A stretch of 64,000 bases of DNA. Origin: Magicicada septendecula (lineage: Eukaryota > Arthropoda > Insecta > Hemiptera > Cicadidae). Positions 49,642-61,936 of this stretch are shown piece by piece (positions within the stretch are counted from its first letter, which is position 1; the number at the start of each line of letters is the position of its first letter). Location: positions 703,360,885 to 703,424,884 of the forward strand of contig CM068367.1 of NCBI GenBank assembly GCA_034769895.1, in the 5' to 3' direction. The notes below the pieces were generated by a model. It was not told the DNA's origin, did not search any database, and saw only the letters and a list, made by a program, of their open reading frames with translations. Both the position numbers and the translations under genes were made by a program.

Positions 49642-52488
49642 GTAAGAAGAAACTACATACATTTTTAATTATTTTATTTTTTAAACTTTTTTTACATTTG
49701 AATTTTTGAAAAATGATTTCTGAGCTAAAGCTAAATATAATTTTTTTTGGGCTTAAGGTAGAAACATTATCATGATTCCATGTTTTTAGGATGTAGGTAG
49801 TAGGAAATAAGTTGTTTTGGGATTTTTATGACAAACCTATATATTTCCATTGTATAGGAATTGCTCCTTCTGGCTGTAGGAAATAGTTACCAAGTCTATT
49901 ACGTAGGCGAACAGCTTGGGCCTGCGTTATTGACGGTTGTAGTGCACTACCATCAGGTATTGCTGGCACAACGTGTGTGGGAGCAAAATTTGAAGGTTCT
50001 TGATATTTACCCTCTCGAAGGCGAATGAAATTATGGAGCACACACGCTGCTTTCACTACTGCGGTAACACACATTTTGTCACAAGCCATTGGTACCTCAA
50101 ACACACGGAATTTGGAGGTTAACATTCCAAAAGCGCATTCGACATTTTTTCGGCCTCTAGAGAGACAAAAGTTGAAAATTCTTTTTGCGTCATTTAACAC
50201 TTTCTTTGGGAAAGGTCGTAGTAGGGAAGGTAATAAAGGGAAAGCTTCATCAGCTACGCAGTAATATGGAAACGGATCTTAATCCGTATTTCCAGGTAAA
50301 CAAGTGGGGTTAGGAACATTTAGTCTGCCTCGTTTCAGTCGCTTCCCAATTGATGAATTACGAAACACTGAGCCGTCACTATTCCTTCCTATGTCGCCAG
50401 CGTCAACAAGAGTAAAAATACCATCTGCATCCGCCATAGCCATGAGCACTACAGAAAAGAAACCTTTGTAATTTATATTTCTCGATCTTGTGTTCTTGAA
50501 GCACTTTATTCAGATATGCTTCCGTCGACAGAGCCAATACAGTTAGGCAGATTCCACAGCTCGAAGTAGCGCTTAGATTTTTCTTGCCAAATTCCTTCAT
50601 CTGGCAGGGGCATGTATATTGGATGCAAAACTATCCAAATGGCGTTACACGTTAAACATATAATTTTACCAATTGTACTTTTACCTCTGTAAAATTGCTG
50701 TGCCAGGTCAACAAAGCTGCTTTGTAATGACCAAAAATTTTAAATTTTTAAAATTTTGATCAAAAGTACGTTACACCAGCCAAGTCACCCCAAACCCGGG
50801 CCAGAAGCAATAAATAAAGAAGCAACTTAACGAAGTGTCAACTGGACGCTTGCCAGGAACAATAAGAGTACGCTTGACACAACACTACAATAGGAAGTAA
50901 GGTTCGCCTGTGACAGACTCGACTCAACCGAGATTTACAGCCCACAACAAACGGGACAAAGAAATGTAGCACAGTGGCCCAGATACGGAGAAATTGTAGC
51001 GAGCACACGCTGTAAGGTTGATTTGAAGCGTGCCAGCAATAAAAAAAGGTGTAGTCACACAATGGTACTCACCCTGTATGAGAACAAACGGCATATATCT
51101 AATGAATAGGACCGAGTGTGCGCACAGCGGGAAGACATCTTACTGGTGACAACTAATATTTATGACGAGGAACAGGAGTGGCGTCTTGGAAACAACGACA
51201 CGCTGTGTCCTGCTAATTGACGGAAAAGGGTCATGGATAGTCAGACAATAACAAAATGCGACGTATTGTTCGCGTGAGAACAGCAGCAGACCTCCAGAGT
51301 ATACTTAGACAAAAGCTTGATCGACAGGCGCGGAATTGCTCTACATTCTAGGAAAAGGTACGGAGCCCTTTCGACGTGTACTTGAGGGGATACCAGATAA
51401 CCAACCAGAATCCGGCATCTTCCCAGAGTGTAGGTGGAGAGGACCGTCGTCATGATAGCAACGTGAACAACGAATCAGAGGTAGAGAACCATAGTTCTGC
51501 ATAAGGGTAGGAGTTCGTCTGACCTATCATGGTTGACCAAAGGCATGTTCGCCAGGACATTGCATTGTGGTAAATGAAGCTTAATAAAAACTGTTTACAG
51601 GGCACGCGGAGAGAGCAGTCTTCATAAAATTTTCAATCTTATTCTTTTCTCAGTCACAGTTCTCAGTCTTAATACATCTCAGTTAATATACGTATATCAG
51701 TTTAACTCTGAAACTCAGTTACGCAGTGCTTTAATCAGTTAACACAGCATTTCAATATTGACAAGTTACTCAGTAATAGTGTATCCGCAGTGACTCAATC
51801 ATGCAATATACGTCAGTGGTTAAAAACTTTCAAGTACTTTATCTTACTCAGCTACCGCTTATTAAGAACTAAGTTAATCATTCGCAGTTTTCATTTAATA
51901 ACAGACTCGCAGAACTTTTGTTAATGCTTTACCGAACAACGAAAACATATCATTGTACAGTGCGAAGTGTTACAATACCGAATGGAACAATACACCACGT
52001 AATCTAAAACACAATACATTAACGTATATAGATACAAGAAGAGGTTTGACGATAGACAGTCATATATACACGCTTATTAACAATGAACGTACTCACGCAA
52101 CACATAACTTCATAGACTCTCATAGTAACGGCCGACATCAACGGAACACACACACACCGCGAGTGAATCTGATCCGCGAGTGTTGAGTGATAGTGACATC
52201 GAAGCTACGCAACCTTATACATATGGATCATCAGTGGGAAGGAATTTCACCGATGGAAATATTGGATAATCCATTTTACAAGTAAATCTTATGTTATTAC
52301 TATTATAAGAACTCTACTGTCCTGACTCTTTTCAAAGAAAACACCCTTTGAGAATTTAGATTGATTATCATGGTAATTTTAAATAAAGCTATTTATCTGA
52401 GGCAAGAAATTAACGCATTAGTATAAGATTTATATGTTGATTGTTTATATTTATATATGTTGATTGTGTTATATATATATATATATAT

Positions 52489-55400
52489 TGTAACATAACC
52501 AGATGTTACATAACCTAGACATATACTATCAGATTTAATAAATACATAACGATAATGTAAATAGATAATATAATGATAAGAGTAACCAAGAAGAGAGGAA
52601 CCATTGAAGAAGAAAGAAGAAGAAGTGCCACAAGAAGCAGTAAACCTAAATACTGCTTGACACTACAACCATACTATAACTGACACAAACTAATGGACAA
52701 ATTAAATTCACTTTAAGCTGTCAAGCGAGTCAGTGAATAACTTAAATGGAATATGAAATGTTAATAAAAATGATTAAATAAGAATCTGAATAATGTGATA
52801 TCAAAATCAGCATTTGGGCTGATAATTAATCAACTATGACTAGTAACTATTAATGCCAAGAACTAAGATTAGATATGGCCACAATATGAGAATGAAGCTA
52901 TATTACAGTCTCAAATATACTTATGACAAGTGAAAACGTTTGTAAGAGGGAACCTTATACAAATAAGCTACCTCATCAAAGTACCGAATGGTAAACTAAT
53001 AAATGTTGTTAGGGCATAAATCCGATACAAACGGTATGCCTCAGCAATGCCTAAAACAAACAATCATCAGTAAGGTGATTAGTAGGAAGTATAAGGTGAT
53101 TAGTAGGAAGTACTAGAAGTGTAAATTAAATACACTGGACAATCGTTATACCCAAACATAGCGATAAGCATTATTAATATGATATACGATTAATAGTTCA
53201 ATTGTTAATTAATGGCACGGGACAAAATAATGTGAAGCAAAATGTCATAGTGAGTAAGTATAGTTAATAGCGATGTATAAGTTAAGGTTTAATCATAATG
53301 TGCAGTAAATAAATATCAGTACAGATATAATAGTGTTCTAACATAAACGGTCAAGTGAAAAAACACGATGTGGAACACAAACAATACTAATAAGAGTGTG
53401 TAATCGCCGGCTTCAATTAGCAGACGACGGCGCGAAACCGAGTGTCTGAACATTGTTTATTAAACAATGTCAGCAAAAGTGTAGATAAACCAGTGTCAAA
53501 CTATATCAAATTGAAGAGGAAAAAATATCCTTTGATTTGATAGCGATACGACCCCGATCGCAACTATAATAAGTGCGTGACAGGCGTTAGCATCATTTGC
53601 ACAAAATGCATAAGAAATCTGTTTATCAACAGTAACAACAACGGCAACTGTCAATCATTCGGGCAGGAGTCGGTTAAAAAACCGTTGGTGACCGTTGAAA
53701 AGACAATACATCACTTTCGTAACGCCTGGCTAAGCCAATCAGAAAATAGTTTAATAAGTAGAACAATCGCCTAAGGCCGATCAAACGATAGAGTATATAA
53801 GGAACGACGGCTAATTGCCGTTAGACACTTTTGTACGTTCATCCGAGGCGGAAGGTGCGCTCGTCTCATCAAAATTTTTCTAACTGAAAGTGTCATTGTA
53901 ATAGTGCATCGATGGAAACATTTCGGCAACAACCAAAAGTAACTACAAGATATTCTACAAGGAACCAGTGTGTTTAAGTGCAGTATTATTTTATTTAGTG
54001 CGGGGAAATAACGAACAGAAGAAAGAATTAAATAATGTCATATACGGTCCTTTTAGTTAGAAGCGGACCACTTTTCTCTGTTCATGTGCGTGTGTAGTGA
54101 ATAACAATGATCATTATAATCCGATCATTGATGTGTTTAATTGAATTTTAATCGAAAGATTAAAAACACAAAGGTAATAGGGTGACAATTTATTCATTAC
54201 GCCGAGTGCGATAACCTAGATGTTTTGATAAACAAATCTGTACTGACGCATAACACTGAAACATTTTTCTGTACTACACCATGTCTAAATTTATTTAATG
54301 AATTTGTCAATCTTATTTAAGTTGGATGTTAGTCATAAGTGATCTCAACATATAACTTTGTAAATCATGAACCAAGCGTGACGAACGCCTAACCTATAAA
54401 ATAGGTTTTATTTTTATTTTATATTAGTAACCTGAAAGGTACTACTAGTCAATATTATATCAGAAAATATAATTAGCTATTGTGTAGGCATTAGCATTCT
54501 TTTTTGTGTCTCAAAGAACTTACGCCTGAGATTTAAATAATATTAATGTTTAAAGTAAAAAATATCTGGACTTAACCAGAATTGTTGCTTATGCTCTGAG
54601 CCAGTTATATAGGGTATGTAACAAAATATTTGCAATTGTACATCAATGTATTCTTTTAATTGTATTTGTTTGAATTCACTAACCAGGGCATGAATAAAAC
54701 CCCATTATTAGCAGCATAACTTGACTTAATTTATTTCTAAAAAATAGATAAATAATTCATTCAGAAGAACCAAAACAACCTTCAGTTGTGATTAAATATT
54801 GTTGAATTGCATTGCCATAAGGGCAATAAACAATCATTTTAACTTTTTAAAATTATTATTTGATTCTATTAATGGGTTTTCCACGGGATTTTCCCGAAAT
54901 AAACCTGTGTGGCGCCCATTATTAAACAAGGTAACCTAACCTTGTAGATAAAGTGAGTTGGTTTTGTAAACCGTCTTGGCAGCTTACTGATTTATTGAAC
55001 TTCTGAACTTCCAGAAAACACGAACAGGTACGTGGAAGTGCATTTTATTAATTTTATTGTCCAGACATTACTAGACTTTACGTACTTAGACGACCATCCA
55101 CCTGGAGAAGGAGCTTCGCTGCTAGTATCAGCAAGACGGTCACCAACATCAAGCAACCAGCTAGTACACTTTATTTTTAAATTTAAGCAACGTTAGTGTT
55201 TCAATAATATTAACGCAATTATTTATTTTTTCTTTATCTAAAGGAATTCTTTTCAGACAATTAGAATTGTGCAATTGTAAACACACTTTTAATGACATCT
55301 AATGCTACATTTTAATTGCTTTATAAAATTAGTAACTTTCAATTTTCAACAACTACAACCTTTTAATATTTTAAACACAAATACTAAATAAATATACTAA

Positions 55401-55496
55401 GCGAATTTAATTCATACGTTACAAATTGACGTACCCAACGCGGGGCTTTAAGAATAAAGGAAGCCTCACGTAATAAAAGTTAATTAATACGTTACA
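52489..55496 (+). repeat. Element D LTR (upstream copy)
   Basis: Unusually long at 3.0 kb. It begins with a near-duplicate start (TGTAACATAACC then TGTTACATAACC). A 65-codon frame at 53577-53774 is shared with the other LTR and is not taken as a gene. The last 73 bases contain an extra LTR-end plus primer-site-like sequence (see findings). Confidence 0.92.
53794..53801 (+). promoter_or_regulatory. Element D LTR TATA box
   Basis: TATATAAG in GC-richer context, about 1.3 kb into the LTR. The same box lies at 59949-59956 in the other copy. It marks the likely U3/R border of the element's RNA. Confidence 0.5.
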
Positions 55497-55498
55497 AA

Positions 55499-55518
55499 TT
55501 GGCGCCCAACGTGGGGCT
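55499..55518 (+). other. Element D primer-binding site (tRNA-Lys)
   Basis: TTGGCGCCCAACGTGGGGCT lies two bases inside the LTR. From its second base it matches the complement of the 3' end of Drosophila-type tRNA-Lys(CUU) as I recall it, for about 18 bases. Confidence 0.85.
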
Positions 55519-55585
55519 GAAAAAGATATTAGATAAAAATATTTTTCATAATTATAATCAGCCCGGCAGACACAAAAGAACTACC

Positions 55586-56737
55586 ATGCCTCGCACACCA
55601 ATGGGAGAGACAGAATTCAAAAAATGGATGATAATGATGATGGAGTCAATACTTGAGGATAACCGGAAGTGGAGAGAAGAACGGAAGGTATCCGAAGACA
55701 AAAACATGGAACAAATGAGTCCAGAGCCTGAGGATAATGAAGAAAGAAAGGACGATGACAAACCAGCGATAGAAGAAGTACCCAATGATGAAACCATAGA
55801 AGAATTAAGCAGGCCATCCGAAGACGATGTCAAACAAACCGAGAGTGAAGGGGACTCAAATACATCATCATCTGAAAATGAGCTTGACAGACACCAGGAA
55901 GATATTCATGACAAGGAGATCGACGCCGAAGGTATAAAGAAGACTCAGGTAATTGAAGAAGCGGAAGAGTTAGTAGCCGAGAATGAAGATGTAGAACAAA
56001 ATAATCTGCCAATGTGTGATGATCAGGTGGAGACAAAAGAATTACCCGGAAATAAAAACACCGAACAAGTGAATTCGCAAATTAAAAATCATGAAGATAG
56101 GAACAAAATTATTAAGAAAAAGGAAGAAAGAAGAATAATACGCCCAAAGAAGACTAGGGTAACAGAGGAATTAATCGAAATGACTCGAAGTGGCCTAATT
56201 AATATGATTTATTTCCCAGTCGACAACCGTAAAGAAGGAATCTATAGGAAGGAGTACCGAAGGAGCTTCATGAAGATGAACGAAGAGGAGAAATGTGTTA
56301 CAACAAAGAAGACTATAACCAATAACATACTTAAAGCAGATATTTCCAAAGGGAGAATAAAACGTTTTAAGAAAAGGAAAGGGTATCAAGAACAGCTGGA
56401 CCGGATCATTGAAGGGTATGCCCAAGAAATAAAGGAATTACGGAAGAAGAGGGACCAATCAATGGAAAAATCCAACCAGAAAACTAATGACGATCAACCA
56501 GAGTTAGAAGAGGTACTAGATGTCAATAATAACAAAGACCAGGAGTACACTGGACATATGGATACCAAAGATGATGAGAAGAAGAAGGCAAGAAAACGGG
56601 GAGCCAATGACTATCTGGTAGCCGCAAAGTGGAAGAACCGCATGATAGGGATAGGGTGCCAAATACCACAAACATGTAGCACTAGAGACAGATATGAAAA
56701 AAGGATACCTGTGAAACGTAATTGTCCCAAACAATGA
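55586..56737 (+). CDS. Element D charged protein of unknown function
   Basis: 383 codons from the first ATG after the primer site (MPRTPMGETEFKKWMIMM) to TGA; a longer frame upstream would start in the primer site and is not used. Residues about 1-30 may form a helix. About 30-180 is extremely acidic (Glu, Asp, Asn). About 185-320 is basic (IKKKEERRIIRPKKTRVTEE; RIKRFKKRKGYQEQLDRII), with a short less charged segment RSGLINMIYFPVDNRKEG. The end is Cys/Arg-bearing (IGCQIPQTCSTRDRYEKR). It stands where gag would be and is gag-like only in charge and N-terminal helix; no capsid, knuckle or enzyme motif is seen. The intact frame in a young element suggests it is, or recently was, used. Confidence 0.7.
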   Translation: MPRTPMGETEFKKWMIMMMESILEDNRKWREERKVSEDKNMEQMSPEPEDNEERKDDDKPAIEEVPNDETIEELSRPSEDDVKQTESEGDSNTSSSENELDRHQEDIHDKEIDAEGIKKTQVIEEAEELVAENEDVEQNNLPMCDDQVETKELPGNKNTEQVNSQIKNHEDRNKIIKKKEERRIIRPKKTRVTEELIEMTRSGLINMIYFPVDNRKEGIYRKEYRRSFMKMNEEEKCVTTKKTITNNILKADISKGRIKRFKKRKGYQEQLDRIIEGYAQEIKELRKKRDQSMEKSNQKTNDDQPELEEVLDVNNNKDQEYTGHMDTKDDEKKKARKRGANDYLVAAKWKNRMIGIGCQIPQTCSTRDRYEKRIPVKRNCPKQ

Positions 56738-57330
56738 ACCCAATAGAGTGGAAAAGCACAATGTAACCCCAAATATGTAGACCATAAATGTGATTATTGT
56801 TAAAAACAAATAAATTATAGTGGTATGTAACACTTACCACCGGAATATTTAGTGTATAAAAAAAAAATGTTTTAAAAATAACTACTATAAACGGATTCAA
56901 TTAGTGATTAGAAGGATCATGTATTATGCCCAAGGTATTGAAAGTAACTAATTGCCTATAGCGAACCTATTGCCATATTGTGTTATAAAAAGTGTGTAGT
57001 ATTAGCATATAGGCCAAACTATTTGTTACCTATTGAATAAGAGCCAGATCTATCATACTAGATGGTAGAAAAATGTGTATTGTAAACCAAATAATTTAAT
57101 GAAAAGAAAGATATCTGTTATATAGTAAAAAACCACAAGTGGCATATAACAAAAATATACCTAGGATAATGACATAAAGTTACTCTAATACTCCTATGTT
57201 AGATTAATTTAAAGAGGAGAGACTACTATTTTATAACTAAAATTACTATGCTATATTTAAAGAAAAAAAAAAATGTGTTTATCAAATGAATATTGTATAC
57301 CTTTCACAAAACTAAAATATTATATAAAAC

Positions 57331-57800
57331 CATCCAGAATAAGTGAAAACCACCATCACTTGAAGGAGTAGAGAAGAAGAAAACCAAAGAGAGTAACATG
57401 AAAGAAGGATATTATTATGGAAAGTAGAGAGAGAGAAAAATGTTTATTAAATGAACAATGTAACCCCAAGAATGTCTATAAAATCAGATATTAATATGTT
57501 GTTATTATATTATCACATTGTATTATAATTATCAAATATTGTATACTCCATAAACAAGAATTAAAATCATCCAGAATAAGTGTAAATTATCAGACACTTG
57601 AAGGAGTAGAGAGGCAGAATAACAAAGAGAGTTAATTATAAAGATGGCTATTATTATTGTGGAATGAAGAGAAAGAAAAATGTTATTTAATTACCAAATA
57701 TTGTATGTAACAAGATATGTCGGAGAACATCAAACAAAAACATTTAGTATATGAATACTGTAAACCCTGATCATTCAGGATAAGTGTAAGTTATTGACGA
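57331..57800 (+). repeat. Degenerate tandem repeat inside element D
   Basis: Blocks starting CATCCAGAATAAGTG occur at 57331 and 57568 (237 bases apart), with a weaker third near 57771. Each is followed by similar CACTTGAAGGAGTAGAGA and GAGAGAAAAATGT segments. Confidence 0.7.
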
Positions 57801-58116
57801 GAGAAAACCTAGTAAACTATTGTAAGAATGAAATATTGTAAACTCTATATGTAAGAAACAACTGCATAATTATATAAGGATCAATGTAAGTGTGTAATTT
57901 TAAGAATACTCGAGTAAACCAAAACAAATTGTCAACTAGTATAAAAAGGTAACAATACGGCTAATAAAAAGCATGGCCGAGAATGTCAAGTCTGAAAAGA
58001 AATAATTACCTGCGAAAAGGAAGTATGTTAGAAAGTATAAAAGAAGGAAATGTGATACAAATGAAACCTCTAATACCTTGAATATTATATTGAATATGTT
58101 ATATTATTGAAAATGA

Positions 58117-58341
58117 ATGATATATTATATTTTATGTGTTGTGATAGTGCAACTATTGCCAGGTGCAATTTTTATTTTGTCTCAGACAGAGATGAGGATG
58201 CCTCTGATTCAGAGTATGCGTAATGAGGAACGGCAGAGAATGTATGCCACAGTGAGCCACTCTGATTCCGAACCCACTACAAATGTTAGGGAATTATATA
58301 GTAATGTATCAAGGACTATTATTAAAGAATCTGTGAGGTAA
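58117..58341 (+). CDS. Element D short ORF with hydrophobic start
   Basis: A frame of up to 74 codons with a hydrophobic N-terminus (ILCVVIVQLLPGAIFIL) and a polar Arg/Glu/Ser-rich remainder. It lies shortly before the purine tract, the place where envelope genes end in envelope-bearing Gypsy elements. It could be the tail of an old membrane protein or chance. Confidence 0.25.
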   Translation: MIYYILCVVIVQLLPGAIFILSQTEMRMPLIQSMRNEERQRMYATVSHSDSEPTTNVRELYSNVSRTIIKESVR

Positions 58342-58659
58342 AAAATGAAAGAACCATTGAGATAATCACAAAAGTAAAGATATGTAATGAGAAAGAAAAG
58401 TGTATATAAGACAGGAAATTGTTAATTTAAGAAGTGAAATCTATTGTAATTAAATGACTTAAAATGTGAGAAACTTGAAAAAATACTAGTAAGCTAAGAA
58501 TTATATCACTAGCCGAGAACTCAAGCTAGTGTAACACACTAATAGTATGTTGAAGGTCAATGTAAAGAGTACAAGACAAAAAACAGTAGTAATATACTAA
58601 AAACTGAAATGAAATGATAATTTTATCAAAAATCAAATTTTCTCTCCAATTATCAATTT

Positions 58660-58670
58660 AGAGGGGGGAG
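58660..58670 (+). other. Element D purine tract
   Basis: AGAGGGGGGAG directly upstream of the right LTR; the plus-strand primer in such elements. Confidence 0.8.
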
Positions 58671-58674
58671 TATA

Positions 58675-61652
58675 TGTAACATAACCAGATGTTACATAAC
58701 CCAGACATATACTATCAGATTTAATAAATACATAACGATAATGTAAATAGATAATATAATGATAAGAGTAACCAAGAAGAGAGGAACCATTGAAGAAGAA
58801 GTGCCACAAGAAGCAGTAAACCTAAATACTGCTTGACACTACAACCATACTATAACTGACACAAACTAATGGACAAATTAAATTCACTTTAAGCTGTCAA
58901 GCGAGTCAGTGAATAACTTAAATGGAATATGAAATGTTAATAAAAATGATTAAATAAGAATCTGAATAATGTGATATCAAAATCAGCATTTGGGCTGATA
59001 ATTAATCAACTATGACTAGTAACTATTAATGCCAAGAACTAAGATTAGATATGGCCACAATATGAGAATGAAGCTATATTACAGTCTCAAATATACTTAT
59101 GACAAGTGAAAACGTTTGTAAGAGGGAACCTTATACAAATAAGCTACCTCATCAAAGTACCGAATGGTAAACTAATAAATGTTGTTAGGGCATAAATCCG
59201 ATACAAACGGTATGCCTCAGCAATGCCTAAAACAAACAATCATCAGTAAGGTGATTAGTAGGAAGTACTAGAAGTGTAAATTAAATACACTGGACAATCG
59301 TTATACCCAAACATAGCGATAAGCATTATTAATATGATATACGATTAATAGTTCAATTGTTAATTAATGGCACGGGACAAAATAATGTGAAGCAAAATGT
59401 CATAGTGAGTAAGTATAGTTAATAGCGATGTATAAGTTAAGGTTTAATCATAATGTGCAGTAAATAAATATCAGTACAGATATAATAGTGTTCTAACATA
59501 AACGGTCAAGTGAAAAAACGCGATGTGGAACACAAACAATACTAATAAGAGTGTGTAATCGCCGGCTTCAATTAGCAGACGACGGCGCGAAACCAAGTGT
59601 CTGAACATTGTTTATTAAACAATGTCAGCAAAAGTGTAGATAAACCAGTGTCAAACTATATCAAATTGAAGAGGAAAAAATATCCTTTGATTTGATAGTG
59701 ATACGACCCCGATCGCAACTATAATAAGTGCGTGACAGGCGTTAGCATCATTTGCACAAAATGCATAAGAAATCTGTTTATCAACACTAACAACAACGGC
59801 AACTGTCAATCATTCGGGCAGGAGTCGGTTAAAAAACCGTTGGTGACCGTTGAAAAGACAATACATCACTTTCGTAACGCCTGGCTAAGCCAATCAGAAA
59901 ATAGTTTAATAAGTAGAACAATCGCCTAAGGCCGATCAAACGATAGAGTATATAAGGAACGACAGCTAATTGCCGTTAGACAGTTTTGTACTTTCATCCG
60001 AGGCGGAAGGTGCGCTCGTCTCATCAAAATTTTTCTAACTGAAAGTGTCATTGTAATAGTGCATCGATGGAAACATTTCGGCAACAACCAAAAGTAACTA
60101 CAAGATATTCTACAAGGAACCAGTGCGTTTAAGTGCAGTATTATTTTATTTAGTGCGGGGAAATAACGAACAGAAGAAAGAATTAAATAATGTCATATAC
60201 GGTCCTTTTAGTTAGAAGCGGACCACTTTTCTCTGTTCATGTGCGTGTGTAGTGAATAACAATGATCATTATAATCCGATCATTGATGTGTTTAATTGAA
60301 TTTTAATCGAAAGATTAAAAACACAAAGGTAATAGGGTGACAATTTATTCATTACGCCGAGTGCGATAACCTAGATGTTTTGATAAACAAATCTGTACTG
60401 ACGCATAACACTGAAATATTTTTCTGTACTACACCATGTCTAAATTTATTTAATGAATTTGTCAATCTTATTTAAGTTGGATGTTAGTCATAAGTGATCT
60501 CAACATATAACTTTGTAAATCATGAACCAAGCGTGACGAACGCCTAACCTATAAAATAGGTTTTATTTTTATTTTATATTAGTAACCTGAAAGGTACTAC
60601 TAGTCAATATTATATCAGAAAATATAATTAGCTATTGTGTAGGCATTAGCATTCTTTTTTGTGTCTCAAAGAACTTACGCCTGAGATTTAAATAATATTA
60701 ATGTTTGAAGTAAAAAATATCTGGACTTAACCAGAATTGTTGCTTATGCTCTGAGCCAGTTATATAGGGTATGTAACAAAATATTTGCAATTGTACATCA
60801 ATGTATTCTTTTAATTGTATTTGTTTGAATTCACTAACCAGGGTATGAATAAAACCCCATTATTAGCAGCATAACTTGACTTAATTTATTTCTAAAAAAA
60901 TAGATAAATAATTCATTCAGAAGAACCAAAACAACCTTCAGTTGTGATTAAATATTGTTGAATTGCATTGCCATAAGGGCAATAAACAATCATTTTAACT
61001 TTTTAAAATTATTATTTGATTCTATTAATGGGTTTTCCACGGGATTTTCCCGAAATAAACCTGTGTGGCGCCCATTATTAAACAAGGTAACCTAACCTTG
61101 TAGATAAAGTGAGTTGGTTTTGTAAACCGTCTTGGCAGCTTACTGATTTATTGAACTTCTGAACTTCCAGAAAACACGAACAGGTACGTGGAAGTGCATT
61201 TTATTAATTTTATTGTCCAGACATTACTAGACTTTACGTACTTAGACGACCATCCACCTGGAGAAGGAGCTTCGCTGCTAGTATCAGCAAGACGGTCACC
61301 AACATCAAGCAACCAGCTAGTACACTTTATTTTTAAATTTAAGCAACGTTAGTGTTTCAATAATATTAACGCAATTATTTATTTTTTCTTTATCTAAAGG
61401 AATTCTTTTCAGACAATTAGAATTGTGCAATTGTAAACACACTTTTAATGACATCTAATGCTACATTTTAATTGCTTTATAAAATTAGTAACTTTCAGTT
61501 TTCAACAACTACAACGTTTTAATATTTTAAACACAAATACTAAATAAATATACTAAGCGAATTTAATTCATACGTTACAAATTGACGTACCCAACGCAGG
61601 GCTTTAAGAATAAAGGAAGCCTCACGTAATAAAAGTTAATTCATACGTTACA
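58675..61652 (+). repeat. Element D LTR (downstream copy)
   Basis: Partner of 52489-55496, nearly identical. It carries the same TATA box and the same 73-base terminal module. Confidence 0.92.
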
Positions 61653-61710
61653 ATATATATATATATTTCAATCACTTTCTGCTACAGTCCGTTTCTTGAT
61701 GTATATAATA

Positions 61711-61900
61711 CTATAATACTTATAACTATTTTACCTCAAGATGTATTTTCTTTAGGGACATGTTTCGGGAGATCCTGTTCTCCCATCTTCAACATCTTCA
61801 AGAGCAAGATGGCGAAGGTTGAAGATGGGAGAACAGGATCTCCCGAAACATGTCCCTAAAGAAAATACATCTTGAGGTAAAATAGTTATAAGTATTATAG
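61711..61900. repeat. Perfect 83-base inverted repeat with hammerhead-like motif
   Basis: Arms 61711-61793 and 61818-61900 are exact reverse complements with a 24-base spacer. The right arm reads TTGAAGA, then GGGAGA-loop-TCTCCC, then GAAAC. This resembles the hammerhead core (CTGANGA, stem II, GAAA) with one changed base in the first box. (AT)n tracts flank it on both sides, including 61903-61928. It lies in the right part of element U. Confidence 0.85.
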
Positions 61901-61902
61901 TA

Positions 61903-61936
<34 letters not shown>

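Larger units (their letters stand above)
52489..61652 (+). mobile_element. LTR element D, non-autonomous, young and apparently whole
   Basis: Two LTRs (52489-55496, 3008 bases; 58675-61652, 2978 bases) surround a 3.18 kb internal part with a tRNA-Lys-type primer site, one long intact ORF of unknown type and a purine tract. There is no protease, RT or integrase. LTR termini are TGTAAC/GTTACA as in Gypsy-A and C. By eye the LTRs differ at about 15-20 positions plus two or three small indels in nearly 3 kb, under 1 %, so insertion is recent. It sits in an (AT)n tract, so the duplication (ATAT-like) cannot be measured exactly. Confidence 0.92.

Noticed and set aside
53577-53774. 65-codon ORF found again at 59732-59929
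   Set aside because: Part of the element D LTRs; it lies upstream of the LTR TATA box and shows no domain.
55558-56900. Minus-strand Ser/Leu-rich frames opposite the element D ORF
   Set aside because: Antisense readings of an acidic/basic coding region; no domain.
58117-58341. Envelope protein in element D
   Set aside because: Only a short hydrophobic start and polar tail; no fusion peptide, cleavage site or Cys pattern, so kept only as a low-confidence short ORF.
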